Part shown: positions 1 through 11,366 of the stretch, piece by piece | Layout of the letters: each line of letters opens with the position of its first letter | Numbering within the stretch: position 1 is the first letter of the stretch | Origin: Rheinheimera sp. EpRS3 | GTDB lineage: Bacteria; Pseudomonadota; Gammaproteobacteria; Enterobacterales; Alteromonadaceae | Reading direction: 5' to 3' | NCBI RefSeq assembly: GCF_001513785.1 | Contig: NZ_LNQS01000013.1 | Span: 1-64,000 of the forward strand | DNA: 64,000 nt | The notes under the pieces: model-generated | What the model was told of the DNA's origin: nothing | Databases searched by the model: none | The model's input: the letters and a program-made list of their open reading frames with translations, nothing else | Position numbers and translations under genes: made by a program

Positions 1-52
1 GACGATGGTAGTGTAGCATTCGCTATGCGAGAGTAGTTCACCGCCAGGCTCC
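1..52 (+). rRNA. rrf: 5S ribosomal RNA, 3' end only (cut by window edge)
   Basis: The first ~52 bases match the 3' third of gammaproteobacterial 5S rRNA: the GATGGTAGTGT helix IV strand, the TGCGAGAGTAG loop E region and the closing CCGCCAGGC of helix I. The gene starts outside the window, so this is the tail of an rRNA operon read on the plus strand. The 3' end is placed by comparison with E. coli 5S, which ends in CTGCCAGGCAT, and may be off by a base or two. Confidence 0.9.
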
Positions 53-63
53 CAAATAAACAG

Positions 64-93
64 ACCCTTCGTGAAAACGAAGGGTTTTTTTAT
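64..93 (+). terminator. Intrinsic terminator of the rRNA operon
   Basis: A GC-containing hairpin with arms ACCCTTCGT and ACGAAGGGT around a GAAA tetraloop is followed at once by a run of seven T. It lies about 12 bases after the 5S 3' end, where the last rRNA operon terminator is expected. Confidence 0.92.
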
Positions 94-98
94 TTGTA

Positions 99-340
99 TT
101 GCCGATGGGTTATCTGCCCGAGCGAGCGAAAAGCTATGCGACAAAAATGTCCGGAACGTTTTACACTCGCAACATTCATGTCGCTCGCCTTCGGCAGCAT
201 AGCTGTGCAAAACGGCTATCGTGCCGTTTTGTGAGACAGCTTCAGCTGGCCGCGAAGCGGCGAACCCCATGGAGGGGGTGAGCAATGTAGTTCACCGCTA
301 TTCGACAGAGTTGGCCTTTTTGCTTTTTATCTGCTTACCT
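99..340. other. Gene-free stretch dense in inverted repeats
   Basis: No credible gene is seen between the rRNA terminator and the 3' end of thiH. The stretch holds a perfect 9-bp hairpin (CAAAACGGC 208-216 with GCCGTTTTG 223-231). It also holds two interleaved 8-bp inverted pairs: GCGAGCGA 122-129 with TCGCTCGC 181-188, and AGCTATGC 132-139 with GCATAGCT 197-204. Near 289-301 the string GTAGTTCACCGC repeats 12 bases of the 5S 3' end (35-46). That may be a 5S relic or part of a repeat family linked to rRNA operons. An open frame of 60 codons crosses it, but it reads through the hairpins and has no convincing ribosome site. Confidence 0.5.
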
Positions 341-1453
341 TCATCGACCTAAAAAGCTGTCCCAATCTTTCCACACTGGCTGCAAACCTTGTTGTATCAA
401 CGCCTTGGCAACCTGTTTAGGTGAACGAGTGTCGTCTATGCTGAACTGCTCGAGGTTTTCCGGTTCAACACTGTAACCGCCGGGTTGGGTTTTTGAACCG
501 GCGCTGACACTGGTGATAGCCAGTGGTACCACGTGCTGGCGGAGCACGGCAGACTCGCGGGTAGACAAACTGATTTCCAGCTCGGGTGCAAATAAGCGAA
601 AGGCACAAATCAGCTGGATCAGTTCTTTGTCACTGATTGGATTTATTACCTCGTTACCAACACTGCAAGGGCGTATTCTGGGCACGGATAAGCTAAAACG
701 GCATTGCCAGTACTGTTTTTGTAAAAACTGCAGATGCTGCGCCAGCAAGATGGCATCGGTACGCCAATCGCTAAGGCCAAGTAAAATACCCAGGCCGATT
801 TTATCTATACCAGCCTGACCAACCCTGTCCGGTGCATCCAGGCGCCAGTGGATATCGCTTTTCTTGCCCTTTAGATGATATTGCTGATACGCCGTAGCAT
901 TATAGGTTTCCTGATACAGCATTACCGCATCTACGCCAAGGTTTTTCAGCCTGGCATATTCTGCGGTGGTTAGTGGCTGCACTTCTAACTGCACACTGCT
1001 GAAGTAACGCCTTATCAATGGCAGCACATCGCAAAAATAGTCGATACCAACCTTGCGCTCATGCTCACCGGTTACCAGCAGCACCTGATCTATTCCCATT
1101 GCTTTAATAGCCCGGCATTCCTGTTCTATTTCGGCAGAGTTTAAGGTGCGCCGTTTTACTTTTTGGCTCAGGGAAAAGCCGCAGTAGGTGCATTCGTTAG
1201 CGCAAAGGTTAGAGAGATACAAAGGCGCATAAAACTGTACGCTGTGGCCAAACCTTTGTCGGGTCAGCTGCTGAGCTTTGGCTGCCAGCACAGGTAGCAA
1301 AGGTAAAGCGGCCGGAGACAGTAGCGCTTGTAAGTCACTGAGTATTAAGCGAGGTTTATGCAGTGCCGCTTGCACCTGAGCCGTTGAAAAATTGCGGCTT
1401 TGCAGCTGGAATGCTTGCCAGCTTTGTTGCTGCCAATAGGCACTAAAGCTCAT
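341..1453 (-). CDS. thiH: 2-iminoacetate synthase ThiH (tyrosine lyase)
   Basis: Radical-SAM enzyme of 370 residues that cleaves tyrosine to p-cresol and 2-iminoacetate (dehydroglycine), the glycine unit used by ThiG for the thiazole ring. The CxxxCxxC cluster motif is visible at about residues 84-91 ([10 protein letters not shown]), with the usual barrel after it. Length matches the family (E. coli 377). The start overlaps the thiG stop by four bases, so translation is probably coupled. It is the last gene of the thi operon. Using ThiH rather than the glycine oxidase ThiO fits an enterobacterial-style anaerobe-compatible thiazole branch. Confidence 0.97.
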   Translation of the reverse strand: MSFSAYWQQQSWQAFQLQSRNFSTAQVQAALHKPRLILSDLQALLSPAALPLLPVLAAKAQQLTRQRFGHSVQFYAPLYLSNLCANECTYCGFSLSQKVKRRTLNSAEIEQECRAIKAMGIDQVLLVTGEHERKVGIDYFCDVLPLIRRYFSSVQLEVQPLTTAEYARLKNLGVDAVMLYQETYNATAYQQYHLKGKKSDIHWRLDAPDRVGQAGIDKIGLGILLGLSDWRTDAILLAQHLQFLQKQYWQCRFSLSVPRIRPCSVGNEVINPISDKELIQLICAFRLFAPELEISLSTRESAVLRQHVVPLAITSVSAGSKTQPGGYSVEPENLEQFSIDDTRSPKQVAKALIQQGLQPVWKDWDSFLGR

Positions 1454-2223
1454 AGTGCCGCCAAGAAATCAGTGAGCGGGCTTGAAGATGCTGCGTGTGA
1501 CTGTGCTGCCGATAAACCGGCGTTATAAGCCATACGCCCGGCGCTTACTGCTTGTGCAAAGGCACCGGCCATAGCAACCGGATCATAGCTGGCAGCAATG
1601 GCGGTATTAACCAATACGGCAGCAGCGCCCAGCTCCATTGCAGCGGCAGCATGTGAAGGTGCACCCAGGCCGGCGTCGATAATTACCGGCACTTTGGCCT
1701 GTTCGATAATAATTTCCAGCATAGCGCGGGTTTGCAAGCCCTGATTAGAGCCAATGGCGGCACCCAGCGGCATTACCGCGGCGCAGCCGGCTTGCTCCAG
1801 CCGTTTACATAAAACAGGGTCGGCGCTGCAATAGGGCAGTACGACAAAACCCAATTTAACCAGTTGCTCAGCTGCCAATAAGGTTTCGATAGGGTCCGGC
1901 ATTAAATAACGCGGATCAGGGTGGATCTCCAATTTCAGCCAGTTGGTTTGCAGCGCTTCATGTGCCAGCTGTGCAGCAAAAATAGCTTCTTTAGCTGTTT
2001 TAGCACCAGAGGTATTAGGCAGCAATTGAATATTCATTTCACGCAGTGGGCTGAGTAAATCATCTTGCGGCTGCTCCAACTGCAGGCGCTTAAGTGCCAG
2101 GGTAATCAACTGACAACCGCTGGCTTGTATTGCTTGCTGCATAAGGTTGGGGTTGGCAAATTTACCACTGCCCAGCAGTAAGCGGCTGCTAAAGCTTTTG
2201 TTAGCTATGTGAAGCATGGTCAA
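1450..2223 (-). CDS. thiG: Thiazole synthase ThiG
   Basis: TIM-barrel enzyme of 257 residues that builds thiazole phosphate from 1-deoxy-xylulose-5-phosphate, dehydroglycine and the thiocarboxylate on ThiS. The N-terminus ([12 protein letters not shown]), the [12 protein letters not shown] strand carrying the Schiff-base lysine, and the [22 protein letters not shown] phosphate-binding end are all recognisable. Its start overlaps the end of thiS by four bases and its stop overlaps thiH, in a tightly packed operon. Length is normal for the family. Confidence 0.97.
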   Translation of the reverse strand: MTMLHIANKSFSSRLLLGSGKFANPNLMQQAIQASGCQLITLALKRLQLEQPQDDLLSPLREMNIQLLPNTSGAKTAKEAIFAAQLAHEALQTNWLKLEIHPDPRYLMPDPIETLLAAEQLVKLGFVVLPYCSADPVLCKRLEQAGCAAVMPLGAAIGSNQGLQTRAMLEIIIEQAKVPVIIDAGLGAPSHAAAAMELGAAAVLVNTAIAASYDPVAMAGAFAQAVSAGRMAYNAGLSAAQSHAASSSPLTDFLAAL

Positions 2224-2403
2224 CCTCCGGTTACTATCTGAAACAGTTGCACCTGAGCATTATTTTGCAACTGATGCTTGCTCCAGTGTTGTTTAGCGAT
2301 GACGACATTATTTATTGCCACTGCCAGGCCTTCAGTTTTTAGCTGTTGCTGCTGCACAAGCTCCGCTACGGTACAATTTGTGGCAAGCTGAATAGGGGTG
2401 TCG

Positions 2404-2420
<17 letters not shown>
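2220..2420 (-). CDS. thiS: Sulfur carrier protein ThiS
   Basis: A 66-residue ubiquitin-fold sulfur carrier ending in the obligatory Gly-Gly (FQIVTGG), whose C-terminus becomes the thiocarboxylate that feeds ThiG. The frame is open further upstream to 2516, but the ThiS fold begins at [12 protein letters not shown]. The ATG at 2418-2420 gives the family's 66-residue length, so I chose it. The first 17 bases overlap the end of thiDE in another frame, and the 3' end overlaps thiG by four bases. No thiF (the adenylyltransferase that loads sulfur) is in this operon. Another E1-like protein, such as MoeB or a ThiF elsewhere, must do that step. Confidence 0.93.
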
Positions 2421-5683
<3,263 letters not shown>

Positions 5684-5736
5684 TTAACAAGTTGAGGTTG
5701 CTTGTCCGGAGTGGGGGCAGGTGATAACAGGTGGCA

Positions 5737-5751
5737 AAACCGCCAGGCGGA
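5737..5751 (-). promoter_or_regulatory. Possible riboswitch expression-platform hairpin
   Basis: Between the TPP aptamer and thiC the transcript holds a short hairpin (CCGC-CTG-GCGG) followed by TTTTG, and closer to the start a CAAGC/GCTTG pair that encloses the GGAG ribosome site. Either could be the expression platform (early termination or ribosome-site masking). The sequence alone does not say which. Confidence 0.35.
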
Positions 5752-5786
5752 TTACTACTGTGTTATATGCTGTATTTCCCCTTGTT

Positions 5787-5873
5787 TCCCTTCGCAGGTA
5801 TTAGCCTGATCAGGTTCAACGGATCCCGTTTTCACGGTCTCAGCCCGCTGTAAACAGCTGGGCACTCCGACAA
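5787..5873 (-). promoter_or_regulatory. TPP riboswitch (THI box)
   Basis: On the minus strand the conserved THI-box elements occur in order: the P1/P2 start TCGGAGTGCC, the GGGCTGAGA of J3-2, and the GAACCTGATCAGGCTAATACC block containing the pyrophosphate-sensing helix P4/P5, closing with GCGAAGG. This matches the TPP aptamer consensus closely and sits about 115 bases upstream of thiC, so it controls the whole thiC-DE-S-G-H operon. Confidence 0.97.
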
Positions 5874-5883
5874 GATGGTGCTA

Positions 5884-5912
5884 AGTATTCATGTATTCCT
5901 GACGGAATTCAA
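5884..5912 (-). promoter_or_regulatory. Candidate sigma-70 promoter of the thi operon
   Basis: On the minus strand TTGAAT (-35, plus-strand 5907-5912) and AATACT (-10, 5884-5889) are 17 bases apart. Transcription would begin a few bases before the riboswitch P1 stem. Each hexamer matches four of six consensus bases, so position supports the call more than similarity does. Confidence 0.45.
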
Positions 5913-5936
5913 GACTTAGATGTCAAACGTGAACGA

Positions 5937-6030
5937 GGTTGGAACCCCATTAGCACAGCCACAGAGTGTCTGAGCCCTGCTGCAGGCATTAGGGCGAGTT
6001 GCTGTGGCGAGCACAATGGGTGTTGCAACC
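5937..6030. repeat. Large imperfect inverted repeat between sbcB and the thi operon
   Basis: The arm 5937-5964 and the reverse complement of 6002-6030 agree at most positions over about 28 bases, with one small bulge and a few mismatches. The shared blocks are GGTTG, CCCATT, GCAC and GCCACAG. The loop contains a second hairpin (GCCCT / AGGGC). There is no T-run after it on either strand. It could be a structured RNA, a REP/MITE-like dispersed palindrome or a Rho-type 3' end of sbcB; the sequence alone cannot decide. Confidence 0.6.
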
Positions 6031-6036
6031 GGTGTT

Positions 6037-7470
6037 TTATAAATTCTGAACATACAAATACAGCGACTTTAGAATTTTCATCTTCTGCTCATCACTGGCA
6101 TGCTCATGCGCCAGATTTTCCAGCACCAGACTAAAATCTTCCATCGTCAGGTTAGGGGTATCCACGCCATGCATTAGCTTATCGGTGCGGTAGCGCTGCC
6201 ATTTCTGTTGTTCGCTGTCGGTCAGGGTGGCCGGATAATTACGGGCGCGGTATAAAAATAGCAGGCTGTTTAGCCGCTCATCACTAAACACAGGTGCGCT
6301 AACGGCTAATTGCTCCGGTGGCAACTGATGCAGTTGCTGCATTTTTTGCTTATCGCCATCACTTATAAAGCCACTATATAACTGATAATCCGGGTTTGTT
6401 TCGGCCGGAAACTCATTTAACTGCTGATACAGTTCAATCGCTTTAGCTTGTGTTGCCCGATGTTGGCGCAAAAAGTCTAAATGTTTAAGACACTCTGCAC
6501 GGTCGATGCCAAATACCGCTGCACGCTCTTCAGTCAGTGTTTTCGCCGGTGCTAATACAGGGCATTTATTCAGATGAATAAGTTTTAAACCCAGCCGCTG
6601 TTCGCCGTCAGCCAGATCTGCCGTTTTGGTGTACAGCTTTTGCTGTAAGGTGGCAATATCGTCTTCAAGTAACGGTGTTGGATCTGCCTGTAGGTTATAG
6701 CAAATCACAGCATTTTTATTAGTCGGATGAAACGCCAGTGGTACTATCCAACTGACACAACCCTGAGTGGCGGGAAACTTAGACGACACATGCACCAGTG
6801 GCGTCATGCCTGCGACATCAATTAATTCAGCCACTTTGGCTTTTTTACGCAGCTCAAATAAATAACCAAACAGCTTGGGCTGCTTTTCTTTTATCAGTTT
6901 GGCCATAGCAATGGTAGCGTACACATCGGATAACGCATCATGGGCATTTTCATGTGCCAGACCATTGGCGCGGGTTAACTCTTCCAGTTTAAAAACAGGG
7001 CTGCCATCCTCGCGTACTGGCCAGTTAATACCTTCCGGGCGTAAGGCGTAACAGGCGCGCACCATATCGATAAGGTCCCAGCGGCTATTACCATTTTGCC
7101 ATTCGCGGCCATAGGGTTCATAAAAATTGCGGTACAGGCTGTAGCGGGTTACTTCATCGTCAAAACGCAGGTTGTTATAGCCCAGCACACAGGTATTGGG
7201 CGTGCTGAAACGTTGCAAAATACGCTGCATAAACTCAGTTTCGGCCAGGCCTTTTTTATTGCAGAGCTGCGGTGTCAGGCCGGTAATTAATGCCGCTTGC
7301 GGGTGTGGCAGATAATCGTTTGTCAGTTGACAATACCAGACATCAGGCTCACCAATAATATTCAGCTCAAGATCGGTACGAATGCCGGCAAACTGAGCAG
7401 GGCGGTCACGTTTGGGATCAGCGCCCCAAGTTTCGTAGTCGTGGAAATAAAAAGACAAGGGTTCGGACAT
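6037..7470 (-). CDS. sbcB: Exodeoxyribonuclease I (SbcB/XonA)
   Basis: A 477-residue 3'-5' single-strand DNA exonuclease used in mismatch repair and recombination. The N-terminal DnaQ-type domain shows Exo I (FHDYETWG, with Asp and Glu metal ligands), Exo II (GYNNLRFDDEVTRYSLYRN) and Exo III (HDALSDVYATI). These are followed by the SH3-like and helical parts that grip the DNA. Length matches E. coli ExoI (475). It stands alone on the minus strand. The ribosome site before the ATG is weak. The large inverted repeat follows its stop codon. Confidence 0.97.
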   Translation of the reverse strand: MSEPLSFYFHDYETWGADPKRDRPAQFAGIRTDLELNIIGEPDVWYCQLTNDYLPHPQAALITGLTPQLCNKKGLAETEFMQRILQRFSTPNTCVLGYNNLRFDDEVTRYSLYRNFYEPYGREWQNGNSRWDLIDMVRACYALRPEGINWPVREDGSPVFKLEELTRANGLAHENAHDALSDVYATIAMAKLIKEKQPKLFGYLFELRKKAKVAELIDVAGMTPLVHVSSKFPATQGCVSWIVPLAFHPTNKNAVICYNLQADPTPLLEDDIATLQQKLYTKTADLADGEQRLGLKLIHLNKCPVLAPAKTLTEERAAVFGIDRAECLKHLDFLRQHRATQAKAIELYQQLNEFPAETNPDYQLYSGFISDGDKQKMQQLHQLPPEQLAVSAPVFSDERLNSLLFLYRARNYPATLTDSEQQKWQRYRTDKLMHGVDTPNLTMEDFSLVLENLAHEHASDEQKMKILKSLYLYVQNL

Positions 7471-7542
7471 AGTTCAATACTTTAAATTGGCTTGGGATGG
7501 CAACAAAAAAACCGATCATAACATCAGAGCAGGCTTATCGCG

Positions 7543-7716
7543 TTACTTATCATCATCCATTAAACTTTCCAGTGCAGAGCCCGGATCTTCTTCACCACAA
7601 ACAGAGCCGTCATCAGGGCAGGCTGCTTCTGCATCCCGGTGCGATAAGGGCTTGCGTCGTTTGGACTGATCAACAGGTGGGCGGTTCTGGGGTTCAGTAT
7701 CGGCAGGAAGCGTCAT
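7543..7716 (-). CDS. Small hypothetical hydrophilic protein (57 aa)
   Basis: I do not recognise the family. The frame (ATG 7714-7716, stop 7543-7545) encodes 57 residues: a charged start, a KRRKPLSHRDAEAACPDDGS middle and an acidic end (ESLMDDDK). It has two cysteines and no membrane segment or signal peptide. It fills the gap between the GGDEF/EAL gene and sbcB in the same direction, with the stop 73 bases before the sbcB start. The ribosome site is poor. Support comes from position, orientation and protein-like composition only. The plus-strand frames in the same place look like its shadow. Confidence 0.5.
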   Translation of the reverse strand: MTLPADTEPQNRPPVDQSKRRKPLSHRDAEAACPDDGSVCGEEDPGSALESLMDDDK

Positions 7717-7812
7717 AGGGTTATTTTACCTTAGCTAAAAGTGCTTTAAGTATACGCAACAGCCTCAGCTATGCAATGCTGGCTTACGCTGAGGCTACCG
7801 GCTTAATAGTTT

Positions 7813-10323
7813 TCAGCCAGATAACGCCTGGGTAAAATCCTGCGCTGGGCGTGGTGGCGAAACCAGGTAACCCTGGCCTTTATCACAGCCTGCGTGCAGC
7901 AGAAAATCCAGCTGTTGCTGATGTTCAATACCCTCAGCAATAACATCGAGCCCGAGCGCTTTACCCATAGCAATAATGGCACTGACAATTTGGCAGGCGC
8001 TGATATTGCCCGGCAGATCCTGCACAAAGCTCTGATCAATTTTTAACGTATCTAATGGCAGGCGGCGTAAGTATGACAGTGAGGAATAGCCGGTGCCAAA
8101 GTCGTCGATAGATAATTTAAACCCCAGGGCTTTAAGTTGAGTCAGTTGATACAGCGTTTGCTCTGCCTGCTCCGGGATCAGGCAGCTTTCGGTCAGTTCA
8201 AGTTCAATCAGCTGTGGCGCTATATCTGCCAATTGCACTATCCGGTGCAACCTGGTAACAAACTCAGCATCTGCCAGTTGCAGGGCCGAGATATTCACTG
8301 ATACAGGAATCGCCAGCTGTTGCCATTGCTGCAGTTGCAGACACACCCGTTGCAATACCTGCTCGCCCAGAGCGGCAATTAAGCCAAGCTTTTCTGCCAG
8401 CGGAATAAACAATACCGGCGATACCGTGCCAAGCTCACTGTGCTGCCAGCGAACTAAGGCTTCAAACCCCACTAGTTGTTTTGTTGCCAGTTCAAATTTG
8501 GGCTGATAATGCACATCTAGTTGCTGCAACCGCAGGGCCTCGCGCAGTGCTTGTTCCAGCTTTAATTCATCGGCATTTTGCTGCCCGGCGCTGGCCTGAT
8601 AAAAACAATACTGATTACGGCCACCACTTTTGGCCTGATACATAGCTACGTCGGCATGTTTTACCAGTTGCTCTGCCGTGCTGCCATCTTGTGGATACAC
8701 TGCAATGCCAATGCTGGTGGTAAGGAAAAACTCCTGGCCAAGTAAACGCACCGGTTTTTCTATTTGGGAGATCATGCGTTTAGCCAGGTACTCGACTGTT
8801 GAACCATCTGTTACCTCGGGTAGCAAGATAGTAAATTCGTCGCCGCCAAGCCTGGCAACCGATTCGCCCTCGCGCACGGTAGCGCTGATCCGGCTGGCCA
8901 CTTCTTTTAATGCCTGATCACCCGCCTGATGGCCCAGAGTGTCATTAATACGTTTAAATAAATCCAGATCCAGAAACAGCACGGCGAGTTTATGCTTGTG
9001 CCGGTGCGCGTTAGCTAAACTCAGCTGCAGCCTGTCTAGAAACATGCGCCGGTTAGCCAGGCCGGTTAACTCATCAATATAAGCCAACTGGTGGATTTTC
9101 TGCTCTTGCTGCTTGCGCTCGGTAATATCGCTGAAAATAGCGGCAAACTGGCTTATTTGCTGCTCTTCATTGCGTATAGCTGTGATCGTAAGCCACTGCG
9201 GATATTGCTCACCGTTTTTTCGTTTGTTCCAGATCTCGCCTTGCCAGCGCCCTTGTTGTAGCAATACCTGCCACATACTGCGATAAAAGTCAGGCTGGTG
9301 CCTGCCAGAGCTTAATAAGCGCGGGCTGTTGCCAATAACATCCTGCATGCTATAGCCGGTGATATGACAAAAACTGGGATTTACTGACTGAATAATACCG
9401 TCTTTATCGGTGATCATAATGCCATCTAACGAGGCATCAATAACCTTATGCGCCAGCCGCAAATAATCGGCAGAGGTGCGCAGCGCCACATCACGCGCCA
9501 GCAGTGCGGTTCTGAGCTGGTCAACATAGGCGTATTCAACGTTACGCAAAATGTTGTTAAAAGATAATAAGCCAATCAGCAGGCTATCGTTGTGCACAGC
9601 AATATGCCGCAAGTGGTTGTCTGTCAGCAGTTTTACGGCCTGCAATAGCGTGGCCGTAGAGGCTATGCTCAGCAGCGGTGTTGTTGCCAGCTCTCCCACT
9701 GTCAGGCAGTTGCTATGCTGCGCCAGAAAATGGATCAGATCCTGTTCAGTAACAATGCCATTGCGGCCGTCGTTAAACTGCACAATAGCGGCTTCGGTAT
9801 TGAGCTGTTGCATTTGCTTTACTGCTTGGGCCAGCGGCATAGCTGCTTTTAATTGCAAGGGCGCTGCAGTAATACAGGAGCTGACATCACGAAATTGCAG
9901 ATAAAATTCAATTTTTTGCTGCCGGACAATATCGCTTTGGGTTAGCAGGCCAGCCGCGTCGCCGTGTTTATTCACCACCAATAAGCGGCGGATACCATGC
10001 TGCAGCATAGTGCTGGCAGCACTGCTAAGCCTGCTGCTATCGGTAACACTGCGCACTGGCGAGCTCATCACTTGTGTCAGTGGCGTATCGGCTGCTTCCG
10101 GGCGGCTGAAATCCAGTTTCCGGGCATCGGCTGCGGTCCAGATGCCACACACTTTGCCGTTGTGCGCAGCGGTGATCAAAATACAGCTGATAGCATGCTG
10201 GCGCATCAGCTTGGCTGCTTCGCGAACCGTTTGTGTATTGTTACAGCAAACGGGCTTTTTAAGCAGGACAGAAGCAATGATCGGATCGTTATCCTGATCT
10301 TTAGCGTGAGACACAACAGACAT
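7813..10323 (-). CDS. Four-CBS / PAS / GGDEF / EAL c-di-GMP signalling protein
   Basis: An 836-residue cytoplasmic protein with no membrane segments. Residues ~12-135 and ~150-265 form two CBS pairs (likely adenylate- or nucleotide-sensing). Residues ~285-400 are a PAS domain (DGIMITDKDGIIQSVNPSF). Residues ~405-570 are a diguanylate cyclase with intact GGDEF (RLGGDEFTIL). Residues ~585-830 are an EAL phosphodiesterase with FEALVRW, DDFGTGYSS and AEGIE. Both catalytic motifs look complete, so it may make and break c-di-GMP. The inhibitory I-site before GGDEF reads REGE rather than RxxD and may not bind product. It lies downstream of the LysR gene in the same direction but 100 bases away. Confidence 0.93.
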   Translation of the reverse strand: MSVVSHAKDQDNDPIIASVLLKKPVCCNNTQTVREAAKLMRQHAISCILITAAHNGKVCGIWTAADARKLDFSRPEAADTPLTQVMSSPVRSVTDSSRLSSAASTMLQHGIRRLLVVNKHGDAAGLLTQSDIVRQQKIEFYLQFRDVSSCITAAPLQLKAAMPLAQAVKQMQQLNTEAAIVQFNDGRNGIVTEQDLIHFLAQHSNCLTVGELATTPLLSIASTATLLQAVKLLTDNHLRHIAVHNDSLLIGLLSFNNILRNVEYAYVDQLRTALLARDVALRTSADYLRLAHKVIDASLDGIMITDKDGIIQSVNPSFCHITGYSMQDVIGNSPRLLSSGRHQPDFYRSMWQVLLQQGRWQGEIWNKRKNGEQYPQWLTITAIRNEEQQISQFAAIFSDITERKQQEQKIHQLAYIDELTGLANRRMFLDRLQLSLANAHRHKHKLAVLFLDLDLFKRINDTLGHQAGDQALKEVASRISATVREGESVARLGGDEFTILLPEVTDGSTVEYLAKRMISQIEKPVRLLGQEFFLTTSIGIAVYPQDGSTAEQLVKHADVAMYQAKSGGRNQYCFYQASAGQQNADELKLEQALREALRLQQLDVHYQPKFELATKQLVGFEALVRWQHSELGTVSPVLFIPLAEKLGLIAALGEQVLQRVCLQLQQWQQLAIPVSVNISALQLADAEFVTRLHRIVQLADIAPQLIELELTESCLIPEQAEQTLYQLTQLKALGFKLSIDDFGTGYSSLSYLRRLPLDTLKIDQSFVQDLPGNISACQIVSAIIAMGKALGLDVIAEGIEHQQQLDFLLHAGCDKGQGYLVSPPRPAQDFTQALSG

Positions 10324-10423
10324 AGAACAACCTGCAACCTATGGCGGACAAAGCCGGTACTTTATCGTGATTGCCGCTAAGCGGTATTGCGTCAGATCAA
10401 GCTGGCGATTTTAAAATTTAGGT

Positions 10424-11257
10424 TTAAGGTACGGGCTGGCACAGCTGGCGTAACACGGCCAGTGACGCAGACGTCTGATTTTTTCCGTAGGCCAGCCCCA
10501 GTTGTCGTTCCAGTTTAAGCTGGGCGATAGGGCGCAAAACTATATCCTGGCGTTGTAGCAAGGTGTCGAAGTTTGGTACTAAAGCACAGCCGACACCGGC
10601 GGAAACCAGGCCCAGCGCATACTCAATGGTTTGAATATCCGCCCGCACATCGGCTTTTATGCCGCGGCGCACCAGCTCAGGATACAGCGTGTTCCAGGCA
10701 TCGCACGGGGTACGTTTTATCAGCGGCAGTTGTTCAAAGTCAGCTAAATTCACTTCAGCTTGTAAGCTAAGCGGTGTACCGGGCGGCATCGCCAACAAAT
10801 AGCTGTCATGCCAGAACGGCTGAAATGCTTCACCGGCTTTTAACGCCTGCGGGGTAATGATACGGGCATCACAATGCTCATCAGGTTCTACCAAATGCAG
10901 TTCCAGCCCCTGCACATTGTTGCTGAATTCACGCAATAGCTGGCTCATCCGCTCTACACCTAAAGCACGAATTAAACCAAGGCGGAACTTTACCCGTGCC
11001 ACCGGTTGGCTGAATGACGCTTTAAGTGACTGCAACTGGCTTAGCAGGCGCCCGGCATGACCATACAGCTTTTCGCCATCTTCGGTTGGTGTTACGCCTT
11101 TAGGTAACCGGACAAACAGTGTAACTCCCAGCTCTTGTTCCAGTTGGCGCAGCGCTGCTGACAGCGATGGTTGGGCTACGCAGCACAGGCGGGCTGCGGC
11201 GCTGACACTGCCTTGTTCGTACACGGCAACAAAGTAACTGAGCTGGCGAATATCCAT
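10424..11257 (-). CDS. LysR-family transcriptional regulator, divergent from gcdH
   Basis: A 277-residue LysR regulator. Residues 1-60 are the winged helix-turn-helix (MDIRQLSYFVAVYEQGSVSAAARLC, then QPSLSAALRQLEQELGVTLF), and the rest is the periplasmic-binding-like effector domain. It is transcribed away from gcdH with 109 bases between them, the classical arrangement in which a LysR protein controls the neighbouring operon and itself. I infer that it governs gcdH and the two genes after it. The inducer is unknown; glutarate or glutaryl-CoA is a reasonable guess by analogy with GcdR of pseudomonads. Confidence 0.9.
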   Translation of the reverse strand: MDIRQLSYFVAVYEQGSVSAAARLCCVAQPSLSAALRQLEQELGVTLFVRLPKGVTPTEDGEKLYGHAGRLLSQLQSLKASFSQPVARVKFRLGLIRALGVERMSQLLREFSNNVQGLELHLVEPDEHCDARIITPQALKAGEAFQPFWHDSYLLAMPPGTPLSLQAEVNLADFEQLPLIKRTPCDAWNTLYPELVRRGIKADVRADIQTIEYALGLVSAGVGCALVPNFDTLLQRQDIVLRPIAQLKLERQLGLAYGKNQTSASLAVLRQLCQPVP

Positions 11258-11270
11258 AGTTATAAACTAT
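11256..11270. promoter_or_regulatory. Palindromic candidate LysR operator
   Basis: ATAGTT-ATA-AACTAT is a perfect 15-bp palindrome that contains the LysR T-N11-A pattern. It overlaps the start codon of the LysR gene, so a regulator bound there would also repress its own synthesis. It lies about 97 bases before the gcdH start, a plausible recognition-site distance. Confidence 0.5.
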
Positions 11271-11366
11271 ACCTGATACAGAATTATTATATTTTAACTC
11301 TATATCAAAGCAGGCTAATCTGGCCATAACAAAAATTATTTCGCTGGTTTTATTGAGGAATTTGCT

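Noticed and set aside
99-281. 60-codon open frame after the rRNA terminator
   Set aside because: It runs through several inverted repeats, has no ribosome site and no recognisable protein features; treated as repeat-rich spacer.
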